A stretch of 64,000 bases of DNA from positions 2,232,001 through 2,296,000 of the forward strand of contig NZ_CP072876.1 in assembly GCF_017968845.1 (NCBI RefSeq), written 5' to 3'. The stretch is from Microbacterium sp. NIBRBAC000506063. GTDB lineage: Bacteria > Actinomycetota > Actinomycetes > Actinomycetales > Microbacteriaceae. Under the pieces are notes generated by a model. The model was not told the DNA's origin and ran no database searches. It worked only from the letters and a program-made list of their open reading frames with translations. Below, in pieces: positions 50,295 through 60,635 of the stretch. Each line of letters opens with the position of its first letter. Position 1 is the first letter of the stretch. The position numbers were made by a program, and so were the translations under genes.

Positions 50295-52155
50295 ATGTAC
50301 AGCAGCAAGAGAATGGTGCGCAGCGTGGGACTAGCCGCGGTCGCGCTCATGCTCGGTTCAGCGTTGGTTGCGTGCACCAGCGGAGCGTCGGAGCAGCCGG
50401 TGGGTGAGACCTTCGGTGAATTCGGTTCTGTGCCGGAGCAGTCGATGAACCGGGTCGAGGGGGTGAGGTCAGTGTCGCCCTGTTGCCGGGACGTTCACCG
50501 AACTACATCTTTCCGATCATTCCGGGGGCATCCAACGGACTTATGGTCGCTCCTGGACTGATGCACCGCCCCTCTACTGGTTCTCGGGAGGTGAGTACAA
50601 CGCCGATGCCAGTCTCGCGGCGTTGCCCGAATACAGCGAGGACCGAAAGACGGTGACCTTCGTCATCAACGATGCATTCACCTGGTCAGACGGCGAGCCT
50701 GTCGTGGGCGACGATGTGGTGTTCAACATCGAACTGATCAAGGCGGCCATCGCCGAGAACGCGTCCAACTGGAGCTACTACACGCCCGGGCAGTTTCCGG
50801 ACGACCTCGTGAGCGCGACGGCCTCGGGTAACACTGTCACGCTGGAGCTGGAGAATGCATACAACCCGAGCTACTTCACGCAGAGGGTCTTGCGGAACCT
50901 GGTGCCGTTGCCCTCTACGTCATGGAACAAGAGCTCGGATGATGGCCCCGCACTCGACTTCACCGATCCGGAGAACGCCCGGGCGATCTACGCCTACCTG
51001 AACGGTGCTTCGCAGGTGCAGGAGACGTTCGCTACCAATCCGCTCTGGCAGGTAGTGAACGGCCCGTTCAGGATCAGCTCGTTCGACCCCGCCACCGGTT
51101 CGCACACGCTCGTGCCGAACGAGCATTACACAGGACCGAACGCGGCTGCGGTGGATACCCTCAGCTTCAAGGCGTTCACCTCTGCGGATGCCATCCTGAA
51201 CCAGCTACGCGGAGGAGAGCTCACTGTTGCGTTGCTGGACCCGTCGCAGGTGGGACAGCTGCCGGAGCTGGAACGAGCCGGATACCACTACTACGGCCTG
51301 CCGTCGAACGGTCAGGTGAACTCGCTGTTCCTGAACTTCAAGAACACTACGAACAACTTCGACAAACTCGTGGGACAGCACTACTTCCGAGAAGTCCTGC
51401 AGCGACTTGTTGATCAACCCGGTTACATCGCCAGCCGGGGCATCTACAACGGAGCCGCAGCGGAGAACTACACGAGCACGTCTCCCAATTCTCCCTTCGC
51501 CGCGGCTTTCGGGCCTGATGCACCGTATCCGCACGACCTTGCCGTCGCACGGCAGATCCTCGAAGATCACGGGTGGGACGTGGTAGAGGGCGGAGTGACG
51601 ACCTGTGTGAATCCCGGATCGGGCGAGGGCCAGTGCGGAGAAGGCATCGACGCTGGCCAAGACATCAGCTTCACACACTTCTATGCCAACAGCCCAGCGA
51701 CAATCGAGGCCCGGAATCTTGCGTTCGTGTCGGAAGCCAAGAAGCTCGGGATCACGATCGAAGCCGCATCGCGGGCGACGTCCTTCATGTGGGACAACTT
51801 CGACAACAACTTCGCTCCTGACAACGTCAATCTCTGGGCGACGCAGGATGCCGGGCCGATCAACCTCGGGGACTATCCGTCTGCGGGCATTGTGTGGAGC
51901 ACTGATGGCACATTCAACGGCGGGCACTACTCGAACGCGGAGCTGGATGCGTTGATGGAGGCGTCGGTGTTCGGAGACGATCCGACCGCTCTATCTCAGG
52001 AGGCGACGCTGTTGGGCGAGGATTTGCCCGTTATCTTCCTCCCGAACCCTACGAACATCGCCGTGTGGAAGTCCGAGCTCTCCGGTCCCCGCGAAGCATT
52101 CGCGCACCTCCCGCTCAGCGAGTTGCTTCCGGAGCTGTGGTACTTCACTGAGTAG
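50295..52155 (+). CDS. Peptide ABC transporter substrate-binding lipoprotein, family 5 (two frameshifts)
   Basis: About 620 residues. Lipoprotein signal GLAAVALMLGSALVACTSG. The family 5 fold is seen in GGEYNADASLAALPEYSEDR, DAFTWSDGEPVVGDDVVFNI and VNGPFRISSFDPATGSHTLV. Frame changes are near 50463 and 50570. A GGAGAGG ribosome site precedes the ATG at 50295. Ligand not deducible, but the setting suggests peptides with D-residues or N-acyl groups. Confidence 0.9.
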
Positions 52156-52230
52156 TTGGCCACGCGAGGTCGGCGCAACCTCAAGGCGCCGACCTCGCAC
52201 CGCCCGAGAAAAACGCAAGGATTCGAAACG

Positions 52231-53177
52231 ATGGCTCGGTACATACTGCGAAGACTGCTGGTCTCGCTGGTCATCGTGCTGGGGTTGTCCATCGTCGTAT
52301 TCCTGCTCCTGCACTTCATGGCGGGACCGCCGGGACGAACGGTCCTGGGTCCCCTGGCGTCGATCGAGGCGGTGGAGGACTTCAACGAAAAGGCCGGATT
52401 CAATCGTCCGCTGGTCATCCAGTACCTCTCGTACATGTCAGATCTGGTGAGGGGGATCTCGGATGGTCGTACTCGCTCAACCAGAGTGTCAATACCCTTC
52501 TTGCCCTCTACGCGGGACGAAGTTTCGTACTCACGCTGACGGCGCTCGGCGTCGCACTCGCCATCGCGATTCCGATGGGCATCTTCCAGGCCAGGCGACG
52601 CAACACCGTTGTCGACAATGCATTGACGGCGGTCACCTTTGTCCTGTACGCGGCTCCCCCATTCTTTGTGGCCATCCTGGTGATCGAGTTGTTTGCGATC
52701 CAGCTGGGCTGGTTCCCGGCGCAGGCCTCTCAAACCGGTTCGGCATTCGCCGTCTTCACTGATCCGCGTGCGATGGTCTTGCCGGTGCTCACGTTGTCAA
52801 CCACGTACTTCGTCGTATTCGTCAGGTACCAGCGGTCAGCGGCACTTGACCAATTGGGTCAGGACTACATCAGGGTAGCGCGGGCAAAGGGCGTGTCCGA
52901 AGGCGGCATCGTTCGCAGACACCTTCTGCGCAACTCGAGCCTGCCGATCATCACGTTGCTGGGGCTCTCCGTGCCTGGATTGCTTGCTGGTGCGCTCATC
53001 ATCGAAACAGTCTTCAACTATCCCGGCCTCGGCCTGTTGTTCATTAACAGCCTGCAGCGCGAAGACTATCCGGTACTCCTCGCATACGCGCTTATCGGCG
53101 GCGTCTTGACTGTTCTGGGAAACCTTCTGGCGGACATCGCGATCGGCGTCGCCGATCCAAGGGTCACTCTGCGATGA
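52231..53177 (+). CDS. Peptide ABC transporter permease, DppB-like (one frameshift)
   Basis: About 316 residues. MARYILRRLLVSLVIVLGLS is the DppB N-terminal helix; QLGQDYIRVARAKGVSEGGI with RRHLLRNSSLPIITLLG is the E-A-A-type loop that meets the ATPase. A base is missing near 52463, after which SYSLNQSVNTLLALYAGRS continues. About six membrane helices. Confidence 0.92.
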
Positions 53178-53202
53178 ACGCGCAGACGAGAGAAGGTGCG
53201 AT

Positions 53203-54106
53203 ATGAACTTCGAGGCTAGACCAGGCGATAACCCGGGGTATCGCCCGACGATTCGGTCAGCGACAGCGCTCGCCGATTTCCCCTGGGCCGTGCGCTCGTC
53301 AGAAGCAGAATCGGCTTCCTGGGCCTTCTCCTGGCCCTCGCCGTTCTCGCCTTCTGCTTCCTGGGTCCACTACTGTACCCATCGAATCAATCTGACGTCG
53401 ACATCGTCAACGCCTTCAGAGCCCCGTCCTCGCAACACTTGTTGGGTACAGATGCACAAGGCTTCGATGTGCTGGGCAGGTTGATGATCGGTGGCCAAAC
53501 GTCACTTCAGATCGGACTTCTCGCGGCATTGATCGCCACAGTCATAGGCACGCTCTACGGTGCGATTGCGGGACTGGCCGGTGGAGTGGTCGATGCGGTG
53601 ATGATGCGCATCGTTGACGTACTGATGTCGATCCCCTTCCTGTTCGTGGTGCTCATTCTTGCGACCAAGTTCAGTACGTCGATGCTCACCCTTGCGCTCA
53701 TCCTCGGCGTGTTCTCATGGCTGGTGCCTGCACGGCTCGTGCGTGGCGAGGTGTTGACACTGCGCGTGCGCGACTATGTTCTTGCCTCGCGGGCGATGGG
53801 CGCCAGCAGCCCCGGATCATCCTCACGCACCTGATTCCGAACGCGCTCGGGGTGGTCGTCGTCAACGTCACCTTCCAAGTCGCCGATGCCATCCTTGCCG
53901 CAGCGGCATTGGGTTTCCTCGGCTTCGGCCTCAGCTACCCCGACACCGATTGGGGCAGCCAACTTTCCAGCGGTGTCACTTATCTGCTGTCCGGGTACTG
54001 GTGGTTGATCTATCCTGTGGGACTCTGCCTGGTCCTCGTCGTGCTGGCGTTCAATCTTCTGGGAGAGGCGCTGCGTGACACCGTCGACAGTCGTAGGGCT
54101 CAGTAG
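53203..54106 (+). CDS. Peptide ABC transporter permease, DppC-like (two frameshifts)
   Basis: About 301 residues. HLLGTDAQGFDVLGRLMIGG is the DppC signature (L-G-T-D-x-x-G-x-D), and RDYVLASRAMGAS, then RIILTHLIPNALGVVVVNVT, the coupling loop. Frame changes near 53285 and 53805. GGTGCGATATG start region. Pairs with the DppB-like protein. Confidence 0.92.
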
Positions 54107-54145
54107 CCCGCCTGTGTGCCGTAAACACTCTGAAGGGAACGCAAT

Positions 54146-54733
54146 ATGCCATTAATCGACCTCTCCTCCTCGGCGCTTATCGTGATCGATGCGCAGCACT
54201 GCTTCTACGGCGCCGATCGGCATGACGTTGATCGCGAGCGGCTCTCGGAGGTCATCACGCGTGTGGCCTGGGTCGGAGGCGTCGGCCGAGCGCTGGACGT
54301 GCCGACGATCATCACGGAGGAAGACGCCGCTCGCAACGGCGGCACCGACCCGCGAATCGTTGCGCAGTTGTCGCCGGGAACCCCGACGTTCGCCAAGCAT
54401 GCGTTCTCTGCGGTCGACAACGCAGATATCATCGCGGCAATCGAGGCCACCGCAAAAGACACCGTGGTGCTGGTGGGGCTGGAGACCGACATCTGTGTGG
54501 CACAGACGGCCCTTCGCCTCCAAGACCACGGCAAACGCGTATTCGTGGTGCACGACGCGGTGTTCTCCCCGGGCCAGTCGCATGCAAACGGACTTGCTCG
54601 AATGGAACGGGCTGGTATCGAACTCGTTTCGGCGAAGGAGTTGCTCTACGACTGGGTGCGGACGCTGGAGAGGATTAGGGAGTTCTGCGGGGCGAACCCC
54701 GAGCTCAGCACGCCTCCTGGCTTTTCGCTCTGA
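54146..54733 (+). CDS. Isochorismatase-family cysteine hydrolase
   Basis: 195 residues, intact. Catalytic triad aspartate in ALIVIDAQHCFYGADRHD, lysine in PTFAKHAFSAVDNADI and cysteine in VLVGLETDICVAQTAL, with the usual cis-peptide before the cysteine loop. Family members hydrolyse amides such as N-carbamoyl amino acids, nicotinamide or isochorismate. In this setting an amide or N-carbamoyl-amino-acid substrate is more likely than isochorismate; this is inference. It ends four bases before the converging amidohydrolase. Confidence 0.82.
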   Translation: MPLIDLSSSALIVIDAQHCFYGADRHDVDRERLSEVITRVAWVGGVGRALDVPTIITEEDAARNGGTDPRIVAQLSPGTPTFAKHAFSAVDNADIIAAIEATAKDTVVLVGLETDICVAQTALRLQDHGKRVFVVHDAVFSPGQSHANGLARMERAGIELVSAKELLYDWVRTLERIREFCGANPELSTPPGFSL

Positions 54734-54737
54734 GGCA

Positions 54738-56342
54738 TCAGGTTCGTGCGCGACGAAGTGCGCGTCCGCCGAAATTGCCGGTGGGCTGGCCGTCGCGTAA
54801 TGCGGCTGTGCCATTGACGAGCACGTGACGCATTCCCGTGGCGTACACCCCGGGATTCAGGTAAGTGGCGCGGTCGGAGAGCTCGTCCAACGCGAAGACC
54901 GCGAGATCCGCGTAGGCTCCCTCGCGAACGACGCCGCGACCTTCGAGACCGAGACTCGTCGCGGGAAGTGATGTCAGTCTGCGTACCGCCTCTTCAATGC
55001 TCACCCTTCGCTCATCGCGCGCATACCGGCTCAGCACGCGAGTGAATGCGCCAAAGGATCGAGGGTGCGCGGGGTGACCGGCCTCTACATCCTGAATGCT
55101 CGGGGCATCGGAGTCAGAACCAACGCTCACCCAGGGGCGCTCGAACGCGAGTCTGACGTTGTCTTCGTCGCCGAGGAAGTATGCGGCATCGGCATGAGGA
55201 TCGGCGTTCACGACGGCCAGCAGAGCATCGACGGCGTCACGGACACCGAGGTGCTCGGCGATCGCTGTCAGCGTCAGCCCGCCTTCAAGGTCTAGTGCAG
55301 GCGTGCCGGTGAGCACGATGACCCCGTCGCCTCCGCCCGCGAGCGCGTAGAGATTCTCCCATTCTGGCGATTCCACTGCGATCGCCGTGCGAATCGCCTC
55401 ACGGCCTGCCGAGGACGCAAGGTGCGACTGTAGAAGCTCCGGCGTCGCACGGAACGCGGGAGGAATCGCCGCGAGCAGTGCCGTTGCTCCCGCTGCGTAC
55501 GGATAGACATTCGCGCTGATCCGCACTCCGTCGCCGCGCGCGCGTTCGATCCGATCGAGCACGGCGGCCATCTTATGCCAGTTGCGCTGACCCACCGCCT
55601 TGAGGTGATAGATCTCTGCCCGCGCACCCGTGCGCTGCGCCAGGGAGATCTGCTCCTCCACCGCCTCAAGGAGCCGGTCGCCCTCGCTACGCATATGCGA
55701 GATGTGCATGGCGTCGTGGGTGGCCAGCACCTCGGCGAAGGCGCAGAGTTCACTGGTGTCGGCGTAGCTTCCCGGCGGGTAGATCAGAGCAGAACCCACG
55801 CCAAGCGCACCGTCAGAAAGCTCGCGGTCCAGGAGGTCGCACGCCGCGGATAGTTCGCTCGGTGTCAGTGGTCTCGGATCCGGCCCGGCTACGGCCATCC
55901 GCAGATTGGCAGCGCCCACGAAGCTCGCCACGTTGAAGCCGACCCCTTGGTGCTCGAGATGCGTAAGAAACGAACGCAGACTCGGCCAGGAGCCGCGCAG
56001 TCCGGGGACACCGGCCGGTACGCCGGTCATGTCCTCCGGCGCCCGACCCACGACAGGTCCGAGCGAGATGCCTTCGCCGAACACCTCAGTCGTAACTCCC
56101 TGGTAGAGATCGGAGAGTCCGCGCGGGTCGCGCTGCAGGCCGAAGTACGCGTGGCTGAGCATGTTGATGAAGCCCGGCGACACGATGCAGCCGCTCGCGT
56201 CGAGCTCGATTGCGTTCCGATCGCCCCGTATGTCACCCACATCGGCGATCAGATCGTTCTCGATGAGGATGTCTGCGGGCTTCAGCGGCGCCCCGGTGCC
56301 GTCTGCGACCACGCCGCCGCGGATGATGAGCTTTTCTGTCAC
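54738..56342 (-). CDS. D-aminoacylase-like amidohydrolase with altered metal motif
   Basis: 534 residues, intact, GTG start with GGGGAGGG before it. LIIRGGVVADGTGAPLKPAD, then SPGFINMLSHAYFGLQRD, where the usual D-x-H-x-H is N-M-L-S-H so one metal histidine is missing. GVTTEVFGEGISLGPVVG, AMHISHMRSEGDRLLEAVEE, AEIYHLKAVGQRNWHKM and VSVGSDSDAPS give the remaining ligands. The N-M-L-S form is a known branch of the family. Likely acts on N-acyl-D-amino acids or D-residue peptides. Divergent from the S9 peptidase with an operator between. Confidence 0.85.
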   Translation of the reverse strand: MTEKLIIRGGVVADGTGAPLKPADILIENDLIADVGDIRGDRNAIELDASGCIVSPGFINMLSHAYFGLQRDPRGLSDLYQGVTTEVFGEGISLGPVVGRAPEDMTGVPAGVPGLRGSWPSLRSFLTHLEHQGVGFNVASFVGAANLRMAVAGPDPRPLTPSELSAACDLLDRELSDGALGVGSALIYPPGSYADTSELCAFAEVLATHDAMHISHMRSEGDRLLEAVEEQISLAQRTGARAEIYHLKAVGQRNWHKMAAVLDRIERARGDGVRISANVYPYAAGATALLAAIPPAFRATPELLQSHLASSAGREAIRTAIAVESPEWENLYALAGGGDGVIVLTGTPALDLEGGLTLTAIAEHLGVRDAVDALLAVVNADPHADAAYFLGDEDNVRLAFERPWVSVGSDSDAPSIQDVEAGHPAHPRSFGAFTRVLSRYARDERRVSIEEAVRRLTSLPATSLGLEGRGVVREGAYADLAVFALDELSDRATYLNPGVYATGMRHVLVNGTAALRDGQPTGNFGGRALRRART

Positions 56343-56391
56343 CGTGCCCTCCCCGATCGGTCTCACACTTCCACTCGCATGACGCTGCTCG

Positions 56392-56441
56392 TTCGTTCTG
56401 CTCAACGAAAGGGAGATGCGTGTATCGTAACGCCGCACGAG
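56392..56441. promoter_or_regulatory. Operator candidates in divergent promoter region
   Basis: TTCGTT-CTGCTC-AACGAA (56392-56409) is a perfect inverted repeat. A weaker second site, ATCGTA-ACGCCG-CACGAG, starts 32 bases on at 56424. They lie between the minus-strand amidohydrolase and the plus-strand peptidase operon, so one regulator could control both. Confidence 0.6.
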
Positions 56442-56474
56442 TGAAAGGATCGCGAGAGTGCGGAAGATGGAGCA

Positions 56475-58360
56475 ATGATCGACGACACGGCCCCTGAGAC
56501 GACCCTGGTCGCGGATGGGTTGTTGACGATGCGAATCCCCGAGCAGCCTGTGCTGTCACCGGACGGGGCGGTCATTGCGTTCGTCGTTCGTGAGATCGAC
56601 GATGATGCCGATGAGTATCGACGACGGGTTCACGTCAGGTATGTATCGGAGTCTGCCTATATCGCGGTCACCGATGGTCCCACCGATTCGACTCCTATCT
56701 GGCGAGCGGACGGCGATGTCGGCTATCTACGTCAGGTGGCGGGGCGTACGCACCTTCTCACTCTCGATGTGGGTGCGTCACGCACGTCACGCCAGCTTGG
56801 TGTGCTTCCCATCGGGGCGCGTGCCCGCAGTGGAGACCAGACGGCCGGGGAGTCGCCTATGTCATAGGTGCTCCAGTCGGAGAGAAGCTGGTTGTCAGGG
56901 ACCTGGTCTCTGGGCGCGAACGCGACGTCTACTCTGCCGAGCACGGCATCGTCGCCTTCGACTGGGCGGTTGATGGGTCACGCCTCGTTGCCGTATGCCC
57001 TCATGGCCCGCATCCGGAGGTGACGGATGTGACTGCAGCAGTCGTGATCGACGCGACAGCGGAAGTGCCGGCGTACGTCGCGGGTCCACGTGGAGGACAC
57101 GTGTTCGACGCGCACTTCACCGACGATGGTCAGGGCCTGCAGTTGAGGGGGCGGCGCGACACCGAGATCGGGTTCGCAGACATCTACGTCGTCCCGGTGT
57201 CGGACGGCGGCACAGAGAACCGAGACGCAGAGGATGGGTTGCGTGCCCTCACGTCGACGCTCGACGGGAACCCCCTCGCCGTCGTGAACGCCGGCGAGGG
57301 ACGAGTCGTCATCGGGGCACGGCACGGTGGGGCCGTCCACCCCGTGCTGCTTCACGAGCAGGATCCGCGTCCGCATCGTCTTGTCGACGACCCGAGAATC
57401 GATGTGGTCTCCCTGGGCCGAGTCAGTCCAGCCGGGCTGATGCCCGTGGTCTATCGCACCCCACACAGCTACGGAAGAATTGGCCTTGTCGATACACGAC
57501 GTGGCGGCTTGTCTGACATCGACGAAGCGCCAGGCGATCTCGGCAAGACCGAGACGCTTTACGAACCGCGCATCTGGACCATGCGGGACGGCCACCGCGT
57601 TCACGGGTGGTTGTTGCACGCAGGTTGCGGGGCGAATCCGCGGCGCCTGCTCGTCGATGTTCACGTCGGACCCCATCAGGCATGGAGTGGGACCGCCGAA
57701 GAGGCATATGCGTATCACCGCACTCTGGTGGGGCAGGGGTGGACGATTCTGCTCGTGAACGCGCGCGGCAGCGACGGTTACGGTGAGGAATTCATGCGAG
57801 ACGTGCGGGGCGCCTGGGGAGGTCCCGACGCGGAGGACGTTCTTGAGGTCGTTGATCAACTGATCGATGAGGGGGTGGTCGATCACGAACGGATCGCCGT
57901 GGGAGGCTATAGCTACGGGGGCTTCCTTGCATGTGAGCTTGTCTCGCGCAGCCAGCGATTCGCGGCAGCGGTCGCAGGGGCAGCGCCATGCGACCTCGTA
58001 GCTGCGCTCTCAAGCAACCCCGAAGGCCGGTGGGTCGCGCGGGCTGAGTTCGGTGTCAGCGTCGAAGACGATCCGGCCTTTTATGAGCGACTGTCTCCGC
58101 TGACCCGCGTCGAAGATGTGCGCACACCCACTCTGCTGTATGTCGGTGACGAAGACCTCGTCGCACCCCGTGCACCGATGGTGGAATGGGTGTCCAGACT
58201 CCAGGCGCGGGGCGTGCCGTCACGGTTAGACACGCTCCCGGGGGCCGATCACGATCTCATCTTCACGGGGCGGCCATCCCAGCGCAACGCCGTCAACACC
58301 GCGATCGTGGACTGGCTGAACCAGCATGTCGCAGGGGACAAGGTCGATGAAAGCCATTAG
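56475..58360 (+). CDS. S9 family prolyl oligopeptidase-like peptidase (one frameshift)
   Basis: About 629 residues. An N-terminal beta-propeller-like part (PVLSPDGAVIAFVVREIDDD) leads to an alpha/beta-hydrolase: TILLVNARGSDGYGEEFM, nucleophile in IAVGGYSYGGFLACELVS, aspartate in LLYVGDEDLVAPRAP and histidine in LPGADHDLIFTG. One base is missing near 56848 (GGGG run). No signal peptide, so it acts on imported peptides. The next gene starts inside its last codons. Confidence 0.9.
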
Positions 58361-59714
58361 TGATATCGATTGGGGGGGCTGCTCGGCGAGATCGCGACGC
58401 GTCATGGCGTCCCAGGAGCGGTACTCGGAGTGACCCAGGTGAGCCCGTCATCAGACAGCGCTCCTGACGAAGCGCTCGCCGCGCATGGAGTACTGCACGT
58501 GGGCACGGGGGCGCCGGTCAGCACAGAGTCTCTGTTTCAGATCGGGTCGATCACGAAAGTGTGGACAGCAAGCCTCGTTATGCAGCTGGCCGACTCTGGT
58601 GCACTGGATCTCGACGCACCTGTGGTTGAGGTCGTCCCCAGTCTTGAGCTAAGCAGCTCTGCCCGCGCTGTGACGACGAGGCATCTGCTCTCCCACACCA
58701 GTGGACTTGAGGGCGATATTTTCACCGATACCGGCCGGGGCGATGATTGTGTGGCTCGATATGTTGAAGAGCTGCGCTCCGCGTCACAGATGTTCACCCG
58801 GGAACCGGATGGTCGTACTGCAATTCCGGGTTCGTGCTCGCCGGCTGGATCGTCGAACAGCTGAGCGGGAAGATCTGGGACGTGGCTGTGCGGGAACGCC
58901 TGGCGGAGCCGCTGGGTCTGCGCCGTACTGTGACGCTGCCAGAGGAAGCGATTCTGCATGATGTAGCCGTCGGACACGTCGGGGAACGGCAAGAAGACCT
59001 GCGCCCGGCTCCTATCTGGGCTCTTCCGCGTTCGATCGGCCCAGCGGGGCCATCGTCGCCAGCGTCGGAGACCTTCTGACCTTTGCGCGCATGCATCTTC
59101 GCGAGGGCGTGCACGCAGGGCTCCGAGTGCTCTCGGCTCAAGCCGTTCAATCGATGCAGACGCCGGTCGCGGACATGCCGCGGCTTGCGGAGTGGTCACA
59201 GTCTCATGGTCTCGGGTGGGTACGTGATGATCTGTACGAGCTGCCCGTCATCGGGCACGATGGTGCCACGATCGGGCAGACCGCCGCATTGCGTCTCGTA
59301 CCGTCGCACGGGCTCGGGTTCGCCGTGATGTGCAACAGCGAGCACTCGCCGAGCTTCAGACAGGATGTCTTGCGAGAGGTGCTCGATGCTCTCGGCATGC
59401 CGTCGTGGCCACGGGACGGGTGGGAAGCGACGAAAGTTCCTGACCGAGCGATTGCGGGCCGATATGAGGCGACCGGGATGACCATTGACGTCCGCATCGA
59501 AGACGATCGCGCGCACTTGACGATGCGGTACGACGACTTCATCGCCCCCGGTCAGGTGAACGAGACGACATTCGAGTTGGTCGAGGGCGTCGATGGGCGC
59601 CTACGCATTCGTCGGGACCCCGATGAGCCGTGGCTGGACGTTGCATTCATGAGGTCGGCGGACGGTAAAGATGTGCTTTATTACCACGCCCGCGCTCATC
59701 TGCGCGTCACATGA
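58347..59714 (+). CDS. Serine hydrolase, class C beta-lactamase/DD-peptidase fold (three frameshifts)
   Basis: About 456 residues. SxxK in FQIGSITKVWTASLVMQLAD, YxN in GWSYCNSGFVLAGWIVEQLS, and HxG in VIGHDGATIGQTAALRL, plus a C-terminal lipocalin-like domain (AIAGRYEATGMTIDVRIEDD) seen in D-aminopeptidases and esterase relatives. Frame changes near 58377 (seven G), 58815 and 59023. The ATG at 58347 overlaps the peptidase gene by 14 bases. No signal peptide, so a cytoplasmic D-aminopeptidase or DD-peptidase-like role is more likely than cell-wall or antibiotic action. Confidence 0.85.
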
Positions 59715-59736
59715 AACAAGACAGTGGAGATCAGAG

Positions 59737-60635
59737 ATGAACGATGTACGCGAACGAATCCAAGACGTATTCACGCAGGCGGGTGTCAGGGGTCGGCTGC
59801 ACGCACGCCGGGTCGGACATGCGGAGTCTGTAGAGGTCGATGCGGACGACGGCGTCGTCCTGGCCTCGGTGTTCAAGATCGTTGTTGCGGTCGCCTTTGC
59901 CCGCGCCGTTGATGAGGGGGCTCTGGATCCGAAAGAGCGCGTGATAGTGCGTCAGCGTGCGGGGCGGGCGCAATCGGAACGGACGCGTGCCGGGACGATG
60001 TGGAGATGAGTCTTCGGGATCTCGCGCACTTCATGATGACGCTCAGCGACAACGCCGCGACCGACATCGTCATGGATCGAGTGGGAAGGGCAGCGATAGG
60101 CGCGGTGATCGACGACCTTGACCTCCACGCCACGCGAGTTGACGGCGACTGTGGTGACTTGTTCGACACGATTGCCGAGGACCTCGGCATCCCCCGGGAT
60201 GCGCCGCTGGGAGTCCTCGAGGCGGCATGGGCCGAGCCGCCTTTGAGCAAGCTTCGCGCCATCGACCCGGAGCGCTCATTGAACCGCTCGACGCCGCGCG
60301 ATATCACAACGCTGCTCAATGCCATCTGGACAGATGACGCAGCATCGCCGGCGGCATGTCAGTACGTGCGGGCGGTGATGGGGGAGCAGGTATGGTCTCA
60401 GCGGCTCGCATCGGGCTTCGAGAGTGCCGTTTCTGTGGCGGGCAAGACAGGGACGATTCCCACCGTGCGCAACGAGGTGGGTGTGGTGACCTTCCCCGAC
60501 GGCGACTCCTACGCGGTTGCCGTGTTTCTCACTTCCGACACGATGATCGGGCGGGATGCGGCCGCGGATGCTGCTATCGGCCGCGCTGCGCAGATCGCCG
60601 TGGAGCATTTGCGCGCTGATCGGCACTCGCAGTGA
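59737..60635 (+). CDS. Serine hydrolase, class A beta-lactamase fold (one frameshift)
   Basis: About 300 residues. SxxK in VVLASVFKIVVAVAFARAVD, SDN in HFMMTLSDNAATDIVMDR, and KTG in AVSVAGKTGTIPTVRNEVGV: all three penicillin-recognising motifs. A base is missing near 59975. No signal peptide, unlike secreted beta-lactamases, and it sits in a peptide-degradation operon, so an amidase or D-peptide hydrolase role is more likely than resistance. Its stop overlaps the M20 gene start. Confidence 0.85.

Noticed and set aside
54146..54733. Cysteine hydrolase as isochorismatase of siderophore synthesis
   Set aside because: No siderophore genes in the window; family members often act on amides or N-carbamoyl compounds.
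59737..60635. Class A-fold hydrolase as an antibiotic-resistance beta-lactamase
   Set aside because: No signal peptide and placement inside a peptide-degradation operon argue for another substrate.
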